Shown: positions 17,297-25,555 of the stretch, one piece after another
Position numbering within the stretch: the first letter of the stretch is position 1
How the letters are laid out: every line of letters starts with the position of its first letter
NCBI GenBank assembly: GCA_020250005.1
Contig: JADCES010000007.1
Span: 1-45,428, forward strand
Length of the DNA stretch: 45,428 bases
Source of the DNA: Roseomonas sp.
Lineage (GTDB): Bacteria; Pseudomonadota; Alphaproteobacteria; Acetobacterales; Acetobacteraceae
Direction: 5' to 3'
Made by a program: the position numbers and the translations under genes
The notes under the pieces: generated by a model
The model's database searches: none
The model's input: the letters and a program-made list of their open reading frames with translations, nothing else
What the model was told of the DNA's origin: nothing

Positions 17297-18090
17297 TTCA
17301 ATCTCCGTCTCAGCGCCGCACCCACGGCATCCACCACCAATACGCAGGCCAGAATAGCCAGCAAAATGGCCGAAACCTGCGCGTAGTCTAGCAGGCGCAA
17401 CGCCGCGATAAGCTGAAAGCCAATGCCGCCCGCGCCAACAATGCCCAGCACGGTGGAAGCGCGGAAGTGGTATTCCCAACGGTAAATCGTCACGTCAGCA
17501 AGCTGCGGGAGAACCTGCGGCAGCACTGCATGGGTGATGACCTGCAATGGGGAGGCACCGGCGGCCCGTGCCGCTTCGATTGGCCTCGGGTCCGCATGCT
17601 CAATCGCCTCAGCGTAAAACTTGCCAACCATGCCCACCGAGTGAAGGCCAAGTGCCAAAACACCCGGCAAGGCGCCGAAACCAACTGCGGCTACGAAAAG
17701 AATGCCCATGATCAATTCAGGCACGGAACGCAAAAAGGCCAATAATGTACGGGCGGCAAGTAAGATAACAGGATGGGGCGAGATATTGGGCGCCGCCAGC
17801 AAACCAAGCGGCAGAGAAATCACTACCGCCAAAGCCGTGCCTGCAATGGACATGGCGAGCGTATCCAGCAGCGGATTGAGCCAATCGCGCCAGCGGGAAA
17901 AATCCGGCGGCATCATTTCGGAGAAAAGCTGGCCGAGCGCAGGCATGCCTTCCGCGAAGCGCTGCAGATCAAAGAAGCCGGTCAGCGCAAGTGCGCCACA
18001 GGCAATGATCAGGATTACCCCAACCAAGCCGGTGCGGCTGACCAATGCGGCCCGATCAGCCTGAAGAATGCTATCCTGCGAGGGGTTCAT
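17293..18090 (-). CDS. ptxC: phosphite ABC importer permease PtxC (PhnE family)
   Basis: An inner-membrane permease of 265 residues with about six membrane segments. The PhnE-type EAA region reads AEAIEHADPRPIEAARAAGASPLQVITHAVLPQVLPQ, followed by RASTVLGIVGAGGIGFQLI, which is the hallmark of this family. It sits between the binding protein and ptxD with four-base overlaps at both ends. It is the only PhnE-type permease in this operon, so it would act as a homodimer, in contrast to the two phnE pairs elsewhere in the window. Confidence 0.87.
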   Translation of the reverse strand: MNPSQDSILQADRAALVSRTGLVGVILIIACGALALTGFFDLQRFAEGMPALGQLFSEMMPPDFSRWRDWLNPLLDTLAMSIAGTALAVVISLPLGLLAAPNISPHPVILLAARTLLAFLRSVPELIMGILFVAAVGFGALPGVLALGLHSVGMVGKFYAEAIEHADPRPIEAARAAGASPLQVITHAVLPQVLPQLADVTIYRWEYHFRASTVLGIVGAGGIGFQLIAALRLLDYAQVSAILLAILACVLVVDAVGAALRRRLK

Positions 18091-18947
18091 CCGCGCATCT
18101 GCGACAAATCGAGTTCAAGCAGGCGCGCTGTCTCACGTAGTACATTATAGGCTTCGTCATTTGTCGGCGCGAAGCCTTCAACACGGAAGCTGCGCAAGAC
18201 CTCAGCATCACGCAGGTCAATGAAAGCGGCACGGATGGCGACCTTCAAAGGCTCCGCCAGATTGCCTTGCAGGACCATCGGGTAATTCGGAATGGGTTCG
18301 GAAAGCCCAATTTCAACGATACGCGCCGCGTCTATGGTGCCGCGCCGGATCAGTGTATCCAAAATGGGCTTAGAGAGCGCGCCGGCGGGTATCTGCCCGC
18401 CTTGGACCGCACGCGCCACAGCATCATGGGTACCGAGATGAACAACTCGATAATCCCGCCCCCCAACAAGGCTTGCGCGTTGCAGGATTGTGGCCCGCGG
18501 CACCAGGTGTGAGGAGGTAGAAGCCTGATCCCCAAACCCGAAGGGCCGCCCGCGAATATCCGCCAATTCGCGCACCGGGCCGCCTGCCTGCCCAATCATC
18601 ACGCTCTGATAGGTGGGGGAGCCGCGTTCAACGCCAACGGCGAAGGGCTCAATCGCTGGGGCGCGCGACTTGGCCAGCACATAGGAAAACGGGCCAAAAT
18701 AGGCCACCTCAATGCGGCCAAAGCGCATGGCTTCGATCATGGAGGAGTAATCTGTGGTGACCACGATCTCCACTTGCCGTGCCAGTGCGCGTTCCAGATG
18801 CGCGCGCAGCGGCTGCGCATTCTGAATTATGGTGCTGGCATTTTCATCCGGTAGCAGGGCAACGCGCAAACGCTGCGGATCGCGGGGTTGGGCATGTGCC
18901 ATGACAGGAAGGGTGGCCAGACCGGCGATCAGGCTGCGGCGTTTCAT
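18087..18947 (-). CDS. ptxB: phosphite-binding periplasmic protein PtxB (PhnD family)
   Basis: A periplasmic binding protein of 286 residues with signal peptide [20 protein letters not shown]. The PhnD-family ligand loop is visible as GFGDQASTSSHLVPRA, and the first lobe has DYSSMIEAMRFGRIEVAYFGPFSYVLA. Ligand choice between phosphite, methylphosphonate or other phosphonates depends on few residues; the neighbouring ptxD makes phosphite the best guess. The start overlaps the ATPase stop by four bases. Confidence 0.85.
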   Translation of the reverse strand: MKRRSLIAGLATLPVMAHAQPRDPQRLRVALLPDENASTIIQNAQPLRAHLERALARQVEIVVTTDYSSMIEAMRFGRIEVAYFGPFSYVLAKSRAPAIEPFAVGVERGSPTYQSVMIGQAGGPVRELADIRGRPFGFGDQASTSSHLVPRATILQRASLVGGRDYRVVHLGTHDAVARAVQGGQIPAGALSKPILDTLIRRGTIDAARIVEIGLSEPIPNYPMVLQGNLAEPLKVAIRAAFIDLRDAEVLRSFRVEGFAPTNDEAYNVLRETARLLELDLSQMRG

Positions 18948-19729
18948 GCGAATACCTCCTCACGGATAGGATTGCCCAGCGTCGGGGCGCCATAGAGACG
19001 GGCCGCGGCTGCATCATCAAGCCGGTCTGGCGGCCCATCGAACACAATCCGCCCGGCGGCTAAACCAATGATTCGCTCACCGAAGCGGCGCGCGAAATCG
19101 AGCTGATGGAGCGAAACCACGGCAGTCAGCCCATCCGCACGACAAATGCCATGCAGCAGGGTAAGCACGCGTTCCGACGTTGCTGGATCAAGGCTCGCCA
19201 CCGGCTCATCAGCCAAGATTAGCTTTGGCTTCTGCACTAAAGCACGGGCAATCCCGACTCGCTGTTGTTGGCCACCGGAAAGCTGATCCGCGCGTGCAAG
19301 AGCCTTATCCAAAAGGCCAACGCGTTCCAGAGCCTCAAGCGCCAGGCGCTTCTCCTGTGCAGTGAAGGGTAAAAGCGTACGCATGGCGGTATGGTAGCCA
19401 AGCCGGCCCATGAGCACATTGCCGAGGACCGAGACCCGTCCAATAAGCTGATGCTGCTGAAAGATCATGCCGGTTTCGCGTCGGTGGCGCCGCAAAGTGC
19501 GAGCTTCGGCGATATCCTCACCAAGGCTATCGAAGACACGGCCTTCAGTTGGACGAACGAGTCCATTTAGGGAACGGAGCAGGGTTGATTTACCAGCACC
19601 CGACGCGCCCAGTAGCACAGTGAAAGAGCTAGGCGTTATGGTAAGATCCACTGGCGCCAGAGCCACCGCACCATTTGGGTAGGTTACACTGAGCGATTGA
19701 GTTTGGATGGCAGGCTTCGAAGGAAACAT
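18944..19729 (-). CDS. ptxA: phosphite ABC importer ATPase PtxA (PhnC family)
   Basis: An ATP-binding subunit of about 261 residues. Walker [18 protein letters not shown], signature [15 protein letters not shown], Walker [14 protein letters not shown], then the PhnC-type phrase [20 protein letters not shown]. The track start at 19882 is too far upstream. ATG 19729 gives the usual length; ATG 19753 would overlap the Pho-box array, so 19729 is preferred although its ribosome site is weak. It is the first gene of ptxABCD. Confidence 0.87.
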   Translation of the reverse strand: MFPSKPAIQTQSLSVTYPNGAVALAPVDLTITPSSFTVLLGASGAGKSTLLRSLNGLVRPTEGRVFDSLGEDIAEARTLRRHRRETGMIFQQHQLIGRVSVLGNVLMGRLGYHTAMRTLLPFTAQEKRLALEALERVGLLDKALARADQLSGGQQQRVGIARALVQKPKLILADEPVASLDPATSERVLTLLHGICRADGLTAVVSLHQLDFARRFGERIIGLAAGRIVFDGPPDRLDDAAAARLYGAPTLGNPIREEVFA

Positions 19730-19751
19730 GACGATCGCGTAGGCGCTCGCC

Positions 19752-19791
19752 ATGATGGTCGTATGACAGAAAAATGAAGGTTTGATGTCAC
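19752..19791 (-). promoter_or_regulatory. Pho box array upstream of ptxABCD
   Basis: On the minus strand, units CCTTCAT, CTGTCAT and CCATCAT follow each other every 11 bases, with a weaker GTGACAT unit before them. The central unit equals the PhoB consensus. The array ends 22 bases before the chosen ptxA start. Confidence 0.65.
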
Positions 19792-20053
19792 TTGATGCGC
19801 GGGCCCATCTAAGATGGTGCGAGTTCATGGTGTTTGGCGGGACACCGTCTCTGGTTTGAAAGCTTGAGGTGCGCGCATTCAATTTTAATTGATCTCTTAT
19901 TTCTTGAGACGTGTGAAAAGCAGCGACAAGTGATGCCTAAGCGCTGCTAAAGCCTCACCCTTTACACTGAATGGCGTCAGCACTTTCAGGCCATATTTGG
20001 TTGGGAAAAACCCTCCGCGGCCACTTGTACCTTATTGTTAGCATTTCAAATAG

Positions 20054-20093
20054 GTTACACGATTTCGTCATTCGAACGTCACATATTCATGAC
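20054..20093 (+). promoter_or_regulatory. Pho box array upstream of the PmtA-like gene
   Basis: Units GTTACAC, TCGTCAT, ACGTCAC and TCATGAC lie 11 bases apart. A TAATCT element follows about 13 bases downstream and could be the -10 box. The rest of the 446-base gap between ptxA and this gene shows no gene. Confidence 0.62.
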
Positions 20094-20175
20094 AATGCGG
20101 CATCGTAATCTGATCTGATCGGGCTTCAGCGTCTATCGTCTTTCTGATCAGAGACATTCAATTTTGGAGTCGGCC

Positions 20176-20775
20176 GTGTCGCAAGTCCATCTTACCGTCA
20201 GCGGAAAAGACAAACAATCACGCGACATAACTTTGTTCCTTCGACGCTGGCTTGCTAATCCTTTGCAAATGGGCTCCATCATTCCTTCATCGCCTAGGCT
20301 TGGAGAACTCATTGCCCGGCAGATAGACAGACAGTCCAATTCATTCGTGCTGGAACTAGGTGCTGGCACCGGTGCAATCACCAGAAGCCTGATAAATTCT
20401 GGTATTTCGCCGGGGCGCATCGCAGTTGTGGAAATCGTGCCGGAGATGGCCGATCATCTGCAAACAAAATTTCCTCAAACGACGGTGCTACAGGCAGACG
20501 CCTTCAATTTGCCTATCGAGCTATTGAAAGATACTACGACGGAAATAGGCACTGTTATTTGTGGCATTCCACTCGTTCTGCTCAGCGAATCCAGGCAGCG
20601 GCAATTCATTCAGCAGGTCGAGTTGGTGGCACCAGGGCGCGGCTTTCTTCTCTATACTGATTGTATCACATCACCGCTGCCATACCGCACCCTTGGGCTT
20701 GAGGCACGAAGGCTGGCCTGGACGCCTCTGAATTTTCCGCCGGCCAGTGTTTGGCACTACCGCCCCAAGAAATGA
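20176..20775 (+). CDS. PmtA-like phospholipid (or ornithine lipid) N-methyltransferase
   Basis: A SAM-dependent methyltransferase of about 199 residues. The opening FLRRWLANPLQMGSIIPSSPRLGELIAR is typical of the Sinorhizobium-type phosphatidylethanolamine N-methyltransferase PmtA. Motif I is VLELGAGTGAITRSLI, and later come VICGIPLVLLSES and the end NFPPASVWHYRPKK, also PmtA-like. The track start is a TTG at 20164; GTG 20176 has a TTGGAG site at good distance and is chosen. PmtA normally makes phosphatidylcholine. Here the gene follows a Pho-box array and faces lipid-remodelling genes, so methylation of a phosphorus-free lipid such as ornithine lipid (OlsG-like) is an alternative. It is convergent with the kinase-like gene, four bases apart. 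Confidence 0.75.
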   Translation: MSQVHLTVSGKDKQSRDITLFLRRWLANPLQMGSIIPSSPRLGELIARQIDRQSNSFVLELGAGTGAITRSLINSGISPGRIAVVEIVPEMADHLQTKFPQTTVLQADAFNLPIELLKDTTTEIGTVICGIPLVLLSESRQRQFIQQVELVAPGRGFLLYTDCITSPLPYRTLGLEARRLAWTPLNFPPASVWHYRPKK

Positions 20776-20779
20776 GGAT

Positions 20780-21658
20780 CTAGGGCACTACGACCCTGAG
20801 CGGTTGGGTGAATGGCACTATATGAATTGGCAGGCAGCCGGCGTCATCACCATCTGCCTGCACTGGTAAATCAGCGCCGAATACCTGAATGTCATGGCCG
20901 CGCTGCAGAGAGATGCTGGAAAGATAGGGAAGCTGGCCAAGACCCAGGGCGACGGCGTGCTTTAAAGCATCCATAAAATGATTTTGCTGGAGGGAAACTA
21001 CGTGAAAATAGGAATCACGCGGGTCTGCTTGCGGCGCAATCTGAAAGCGCCCTGCGTAATAGCGCCCCTTGGTGACAACCAGTCCGGAGGCTTCCAGTTC
21101 ATTCCCATCAATCTGTACCCGAAAAGAACGAAAGGGGTAGCAGGTCAAATCCCGCAAGGTTTGTAAAACATAGGCGCCCTTTCCGAAGACTCGCTTAAGG
21201 CCAAGCGGCAAATGATGGACTACAACTGAATCCAATCCAACCCCCACCATTTGAATGAAAAGACGATCCTTCAGGGAGCCCCGCTTCAAAATACCTGGAT
21301 AAACGCAAGTACTCCGGCCCATCAGAAGCGCCCGCGCAGCTTCGGGCGGATTAAGCGGTACCGACATTTCCAAGGCAAAGACATTTGCGGTCCCAAGAGG
21401 TAAGATACCCAGCATCGCCTGGGTCCCAACAAGGCCGGCGGCCACTTCCGCTATTGTGACATCCCCGCCTGCAGCGACAACAATGCCATTTTCCTCAGCG
21501 GCCAAACGCGCAAATTTTTCTGCATCACCACGCGCCCTGGTTTCCATAAGCTGAAATTGTACCCCCAGCCCATAAAGTAGATCGAGCGCAGTATGTAGCC
21601 TGGCACGCCGCCGCGTACCGGCTGAGGGATTGAAAATAACGACGAGATTCTTTGGCAT
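20780..21658 (-). CDS. diacylglycerol kinase-like protein with altered GGDG motif
   Basis: A 292-residue protein of the diacylglycerol/sphingosine kinase family (DAGK catalytic domain). The N-terminus VVIFNPSAGTRRRARLH and the nucleotide motif GTANVFALEM are in place. However the glycine-rich loop reads VAAGGDVTIAEVAAGL, where the usual GGDGT has Val instead of the last Gly. Active family members would return diacylglycerol to phosphatidic acid. That fits next to PlcP, which makes diacylglycerol from phospholipid, but the changed loop raises doubt about activity. It is divergent from plcP and convergent with the methyltransferase. Confidence 0.8.
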   Translation of the reverse strand: MPKNLVVIFNPSAGTRRRARLHTALDLLYGLGVQFQLMETRARGDAEKFARLAAEENGIVVAAGGDVTIAEVAAGLVGTQAMLGILPLGTANVFALEMSVPLNPPEAARALLMGRSTCVYPGILKRGSLKDRLFIQMVGVGLDSVVVHHLPLGLKRVFGKGAYVLQTLRDLTCYPFRSFRVQIDGNELEASGLVVTKGRYYAGRFQIAPQADPRDSYFHVVSLQQNHFMDALKHAVALGLGQLPYLSSISLQRGHDIQVFGADLPVQADGDDAGCLPIHIVPFTQPLRVVVP

Positions 21659-21739
21659 AGCCCCAAAGGAAACCCGAGAAAAATTGCATATTCGTGATGA
21701 TCTGGCGAATTTTCAATTAAATCATCCAATCAACCACAT

Positions 21740-21757
21740 TTGTCATTGAAGATTCAT
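21740..21757 (+). promoter_or_regulatory. candidate Pho box upstream of plcP
   Basis: Units TTGTCAT (21740) and GATTCAT (21751) are 11 bases apart, pointing towards plcP. A third unit downstream (CGATGCA) is weak. The box is about 100 bases before the plcP start. Confidence 0.42.
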
Positions 21758-21857
21758 GCCACGATGCACAAGGGTGGGGTAGCGCCGCTTCGAATGTAAC
21801 AGGAAAGGTGGTGGCCGATTCGTATCGGCGCCGGCTTCCGTAACAGGAGCGTAGATC

Positions 21858-22685
21858 ATGACCCTCGCTTCAGCACCGCGATGCTATCGCACCATCTTCC
21901 TCTCAGATATCCATCTTGGCCTTCGCAGTTGTCGCAGTGACTCCCTAGTAGATTTCCTGCGTAACGTTCAATGCGAAAAACTCTATCTCGTCGGTGATAT
22001 CATTGATGGCTGGCGCCTTCGGCGATCCTGGTACTGGGATGCCTATCATGACGAAGTCATCCGCCTGATCCTCCGAATGGCACGCCACGGAACAGAGGTG
22101 ACCTATGTTCCCGGCAATCACGATGAAATCTTCCGCGACTGGCTTGGGCTTGAAGTGGCGGGGGTAAAATTATCGCGTGAAGCCGAGCATATTGCGGCGG
22201 ATGGTCGTCGGTTTCTCGTCATCCATGGTGATGAGTTTGATGGTGTTATTCGTTATGCCAAATTCCTCGCCCATATGGGCGATTGGGCCTATGATTTGGC
22301 CCTATTGATCAATCGCTGGTTCAATTTCCTTCGGCGCCGCTTGGGCTATCCGTATTGGTCCCTATCACAATGGCTGAAGCGTCAAGTGAAGGAAGCGGTC
22401 AAAGCCATAGACCGCTTTGAGACAGCTCTCGCACAAGAAGCGCGCTCCCGCGGCATGGATGGCGTGATTTGTGGCCATATTCATCACGCGGAAATGCGGA
22501 TGATTCACGGTATTCTATATATGAATGATGGCGATTGGGTGGAAAGCTGTACGGCCTTGGTTGAACATCAAGATGGCCGCTTTGAATTGCTCGATTGGTC
22601 ACACCGCGAGACTCTCGTGATGGGGAAACCGGTGCCCATGCCGGCACCCGATCTGATGGCAGAAGTTTTGCGCGGTGTTCGATAA
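21858..22685 (+). CDS. plcP: PlcP-type phospholipase C (metallophosphoesterase)
   Basis: A calcineurin-fold phosphoesterase of 275 residues, often annotated as UDP-2,3-diacylglucosamine diphosphatase. Motifs: FLSDIHLGLRSCRSD, VGDIIDGWRLRRSWYWD, PGNHDE, IHGDEFD, and CGHIHHAEMR followed by NDGDWVESCTALVEH. This exact set is that of rhizobial PlcP, which splits phosphatidylcholine and other phospholipids into diacylglycerol and a phospho-alcohol under phosphate limitation. It is followed after four bases by a glycosyltransferase gene, the plcP-agt pairing known for lipid remodelling in alphaproteobacteria and SAR11. A ribosome site CAGGAG precedes the ATG. Confidence 0.88.
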   Translation: MTLASAPRCYRTIFLSDIHLGLRSCRSDSLVDFLRNVQCEKLYLVGDIIDGWRLRRSWYWDAYHDEVIRLILRMARHGTEVTYVPGNHDEIFRDWLGLEVAGVKLSREAEHIAADGRRFLVIHGDEFDGVIRYAKFLAHMGDWAYDLALLINRWFNFLRRRLGYPYWSLSQWLKRQVKEAVKAIDRFETALAQEARSRGMDGVICGHIHHAEMRMIHGILYMNDGDWVESCTALVEHQDGRFELLDWSHRETLVMGKPVPMPAPDLMAEVLRGVR

Positions 22686-22689
22686 CGCC

Positions 22690-23691
22690 ATGCGCATTCT
22701 AATCGTCAGTGATGCCTGGTTTCCGCAAGTGAATGGTGTTGTGCGCACATTGTCGGTTGTCGCAGACAAACTGAGAGCCATGGGCGATACGGTCGAAGTG
22801 ATAGGTCCCGACCGCTTCCGCAGCATGCCCACGCCAGGCTATGCGGAAATCCGGCTTGCCATCGCACCCAAGCGCAAACTGGCGCGTCTTGTCGCGGAAT
22901 TCAGGCCGGAGATTATTCATATCGCGACAGAGGGACCACTTGGTTGGGCCATGCGGAGCCTTTGCCGGCGCAACCACTGGCCCTTCACAACAGCCTTTCA
23001 CACGCGTTTCCCGGAATACCTCGAGGCTAGAACTGGGATTCCTGCCGATTGGTCCTGGCGCGTCATGCGCCACTTCCATGAAGCGGGTGATGGTACCTTC
23101 GCCGCCACAGCCTCCTTAAGGCAGGAACTGACAAGACGCGGCTTCACCAAGCTCCGTCCCTGGACCAGGGGGGTAGACCTTGAAAAATTTCGTCCAGGCG
23201 AGGGTGATTCCTGGGCGGGTCTGCCGCGGCCTATCTTTCTCTACGCAGGTCGCGTAGCGATTGAGAAGAATATTGAGGCCTTCCTCGCTCTCGATCTACC
23301 TGGCAGCAAAGTGGTTGTCGGTGGTGGTCCAGCCCTGGAAGGCCTGAAACAGAAGTTTCCGCAGGTCACCTTCACAGGTTATCGCGAAAATGGCGCGCTT
23401 GCCCGTTCCTTTGCTGGGGCAGATGTTTTTGTTTTTCCATCCCGGACAGATACCTTCGGGTTAGTCCTTCTTGAAGCACTGGCCTCGGGGACGCCTGTTG
23501 CGGCCTTTCCGGTCACTGGCCCCATTGACGTGGTGACCGATTCACGCGTTGGCGCTTTGGATGAGGATCTTCGGGCTGCCTGCCTCAAGGCCCTGGAATG
23601 TGACCGCGCTGCTTGCCGTACCCATGCGGAGGCATGGTCCTGGGATGCCTGTGTGGCGCAGTTCAGGGCAGCGCTCGTGCCAATCAAATAA
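22690..23691 (+). CDS. agt: Agt-type glycosyltransferase making glycolipids from diacylglycerol
   Basis: A family GT4 glycosyltransferase of about 333 residues. It opens MRILIVSDAWFPQVNGVVRTL, typical of the group, and has IIHIATEGPLGWAMR, FLYAGRVAIEKNIEAFL and FPSRTDTFGLVLLEALASGTPV, the donor-binding E-x7-E region. Relatives next to plcP in Agrobacterium (Agt) transfer galactose, glucose or glucuronic acid to diacylglycerol. The role would be to use the diacylglycerol made by PlcP to build phosphorus-free membrane lipids. The track start is a GTG at 22675; the ATG at 22690 gives the usual N-terminus. The sugar donor cannot be told from the sequence. Confidence 0.82.
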   Translation: MRILIVSDAWFPQVNGVVRTLSVVADKLRAMGDTVEVIGPDRFRSMPTPGYAEIRLAIAPKRKLARLVAEFRPEIIHIATEGPLGWAMRSLCRRNHWPFTTAFHTRFPEYLEARTGIPADWSWRVMRHFHEAGDGTFAATASLRQELTRRGFTKLRPWTRGVDLEKFRPGEGDSWAGLPRPIFLYAGRVAIEKNIEAFLALDLPGSKVVVGGGPALEGLKQKFPQVTFTGYRENGALARSFAGADVFVFPSRTDTFGLVLLEALASGTPVAAFPVTGPIDVVTDSRVGALDEDLRAACLKALECDRAACRTHAEAWSWDACVAQFRAALVPIK

Positions 23692-23702
23692 CACGAGGCG
23701 CG

Positions 23703-23742
23703 CTGTCATCATTCTTTAATCCTATCGTCACGCGCTCATCAT
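23703..23742 (+). promoter_or_regulatory. Pho box array upstream of phnD-phnE-phnE
   Basis: Units CTGTCAT, CTTTAAT, TCGTCAC and TCATCAT follow every 11 bases. The first equals the consensus. The array lies 44 bases before the phnD start. Confidence 0.62.
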
Positions 23743-23786
23743 TCAACTCGGCCAAACGATCTTCAGTCCGACCATGGAGGATTATT

Positions 23787-24698
23787 ATGCTTGCTCGCCG
23801 TGCTACCCTCATGCTGCCCGGCTTGGCTCTCATGCCGCGTCTAGCGGGCGCGCAAGAAGATTGGCGCCAGCAAATTCGCGAAGTGCGCTTTGGCATGATC
23901 TCAGTCGAAAATGAGCGTGATGCCATTGCGCGCCTACAGGGCTTGCAAGCCTATATGTCGCGTGAACTGCGGACCACCTTCCGTGTCTTTCGCGGTTCGG
24001 ATTATGCTGCGGTTGTTGAAGCGATGCGCGCAGGCCATTCCGAACTCGGCTACCTTGGCCCGGCCTCCTATGGCTTGGCGCGGCGGGTCATGGGTGAACG
24101 TATCGCCCCCATCTTCCGCTACATAGATAATGAGGGCCTTGAGGGCTATCACAGCGTAATGCTCGTGAAGGCAGATAGTCCCTTCCAACAAGTGCAAGAC
24201 CTGCGCGGCAAGACGCTTGGCTTTAGCGATCCCAACAGCACTTCCGGCTTTCAGGTGCCAGGCTGGTTTCTTCGCCGGCAGGGTATGGACCCCGCAAGTT
24301 TCTTCGCGCGCACAGGGTTCACCGGCAGCCATGAACAGGGTGTCATGGCAGTCATCAACGGCACCTTTGACGCAGCGGTAGTTGCCTATTCAAATGAGCG
24401 TCGCAATACATTCCAACGTATGGCCGAAAAAGGGATGATCCCAAGTGGTGCGGTTCGTGTTGTTTGGAAATCACCGCTCATTCCGAATTCCCCGATTGTC
24501 ATACGCAAAGACCTTCCCGCCGCGCTGCAACGCGAAGTTATAGCCGCCTTGGCCGCATTTCCTGAACGCGACCCACAAGCCTTCCGCGATATGTCATCCG
24601 ATGCCCGTGGGTTAGCGGTCGCCAAGCACGAGGATTATCTTGATATCGTTGCTATCCTTGAAGAAAATGCCGCACGGCGGCGGGAACGGCGCTCCTGA
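23787..24698 (+). CDS. phnD: phosphonate-type periplasmic binding protein, copy 1 (PhnD family)
   Basis: A periplasmic binding protein of 303 residues. The ATG at 23787 has a GGAGG site six bases upstream and starts the signal peptide MLARRATLMLPGLALMPRLAGAQ; the track start at 23613 lies inside agt. PhnD features are FRGSDYAAVVEAMRAGHSELGYLGPASYGLA, HSVMLVKAD, the ligand loop FSDPNSTSGFQVPGWF and a late HEQGVMAVINGTFDAAVV. It is the receptor for the two permeases downstream. It differs clearly from PtxB and is closer in layout to the second PhnD at 38619. Its ligand is probably a phosphonate, but which one is open. Confidence 0.87.
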   Translation: MLARRATLMLPGLALMPRLAGAQEDWRQQIREVRFGMISVENERDAIARLQGLQAYMSRELRTTFRVFRGSDYAAVVEAMRAGHSELGYLGPASYGLARRVMGERIAPIFRYIDNEGLEGYHSVMLVKADSPFQQVQDLRGKTLGFSDPNSTSGFQVPGWFLRRQGMDPASFFARTGFTGSHEQGVMAVINGTFDAAVVAYSNERRNTFQRMAEKGMIPSGAVRVVWKSPLIPNSPIVIRKDLPAALQREVIAALAAFPERDPQAFRDMSSDARGLAVAKHEDYLDIVAILEENAARRRERRS

Positions 24699-25555
24699 CC
24701 GCTTCCCCTTCTGTTCTTGCAGCGGAGTCGCGCTGGCAGGAGGCGAAGGCCCTTCGTCAGCGCAATTGGTTTCTCAGTGCTGCATTGCTTTCCTTGGCCA
24801 TCGCGCTATCCGCCTTGGTGGGAGAGGTCAGCATCACGCGGCTGGTCCAGGGCCTTCCATTGGCCGGCGCTTACATAGCGGGCACCCTACCACGCCTCCG
24901 CTTAGACCATCTCTCGGCTGATCTTGCCCATTGGATGTGGGGATTTACGGATTGGCTGGAACTTCTGGCTGATACGATTTTGATTGCCTATGTTGGAACG
25001 GTTCTGGGCGGCTTGGTCGCACTATTGATTTCCTTTCCAGCGGCGGCGACCCTGGCACCAGCTTGGATTGTCATGCCGGTGCGGCGCTTTCTGGAATTGC
25101 TGCGCACCACACCAACCCTCGTTCTCGCCCTCATCTTCGTTTACGCTTTTGGCCTTGGAGCCTTTGCAGGCATGCTGGCCATTGCCGTGCATACTGCGGG
25201 CGCATTGGGCAAGCTTTTTGCGGAAGAACATGAGAATGCATCACTGGCACAGATGGAAGCCGTCCGCGCTGCCGGCGGCACTTGGGCGGCACAGATGCGC
25301 TATGGTATTTTTCCGCAATCCCTGCCTGGTGTCTTGAGCTACGGCCTACTGCGTTTTGAAATCAATGTCCGAGAAGCGAGCGTGCTTGGCATTGTCGGTG
25401 CTGGCGGGATTGGCGAGGAGCTTTATTTGGCCGTGCGTCAATTTGAGTATCAGGATATCTCGGCCATTCTGCTGCTGATTCTGGCGACGGTCGCCGCGAT
25501 TGACCTGCTATGTGGTCGCCTGCGCCATATCGTCTTGGGGAAGGCGGGCGCATGA
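24695..25555 (+). CDS. phnE: phosphonate-type ABC permease, first of pair, probable CTG start
   Basis: A PhnE-family permease. The ORF track begins at TTG 24785, but that removes half of the first membrane segment. The frame is open upstream and reads SRWQEAKALRQRNWFLSAALLSLAIAL, matching the N-terminus of the paralogue at 37715. The only upstream start-like codon is CTG 24695, overlapping the phnD stop (CTGA), so I propose it, giving about 286 residues. The EAA region is EHENASLAQMEAVRAAGGTWAAQM, followed by REASVLGIVGAGGIGEELYLAVRQF. It would pair with the next permease, since the two differ in sequence. No phnC lies in this operon. Confidence 0.8.
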   Translation: MTASPSVLAAESRWQEAKALRQRNWFLSAALLSLAIALSALVGEVSITRLVQGLPLAGAYIAGTLPRLRLDHLSADLAHWMWGFTDWLELLADTILIAYVGTVLGGLVALLISFPAAATLAPAWIVMPVRRFLELLRTTPTLVLALIFVYAFGLGAFAGMLAIAVHTAGALGKLFAEEHENASLAQMEAVRAAGGTWAAQMRYGIFPQSLPGVLSYGLLRFEINVREASVLGIVGAGGIGEELYLAVRQFEYQDISAILLLILATVAAIDLLCGRLRHIVLGKAGA

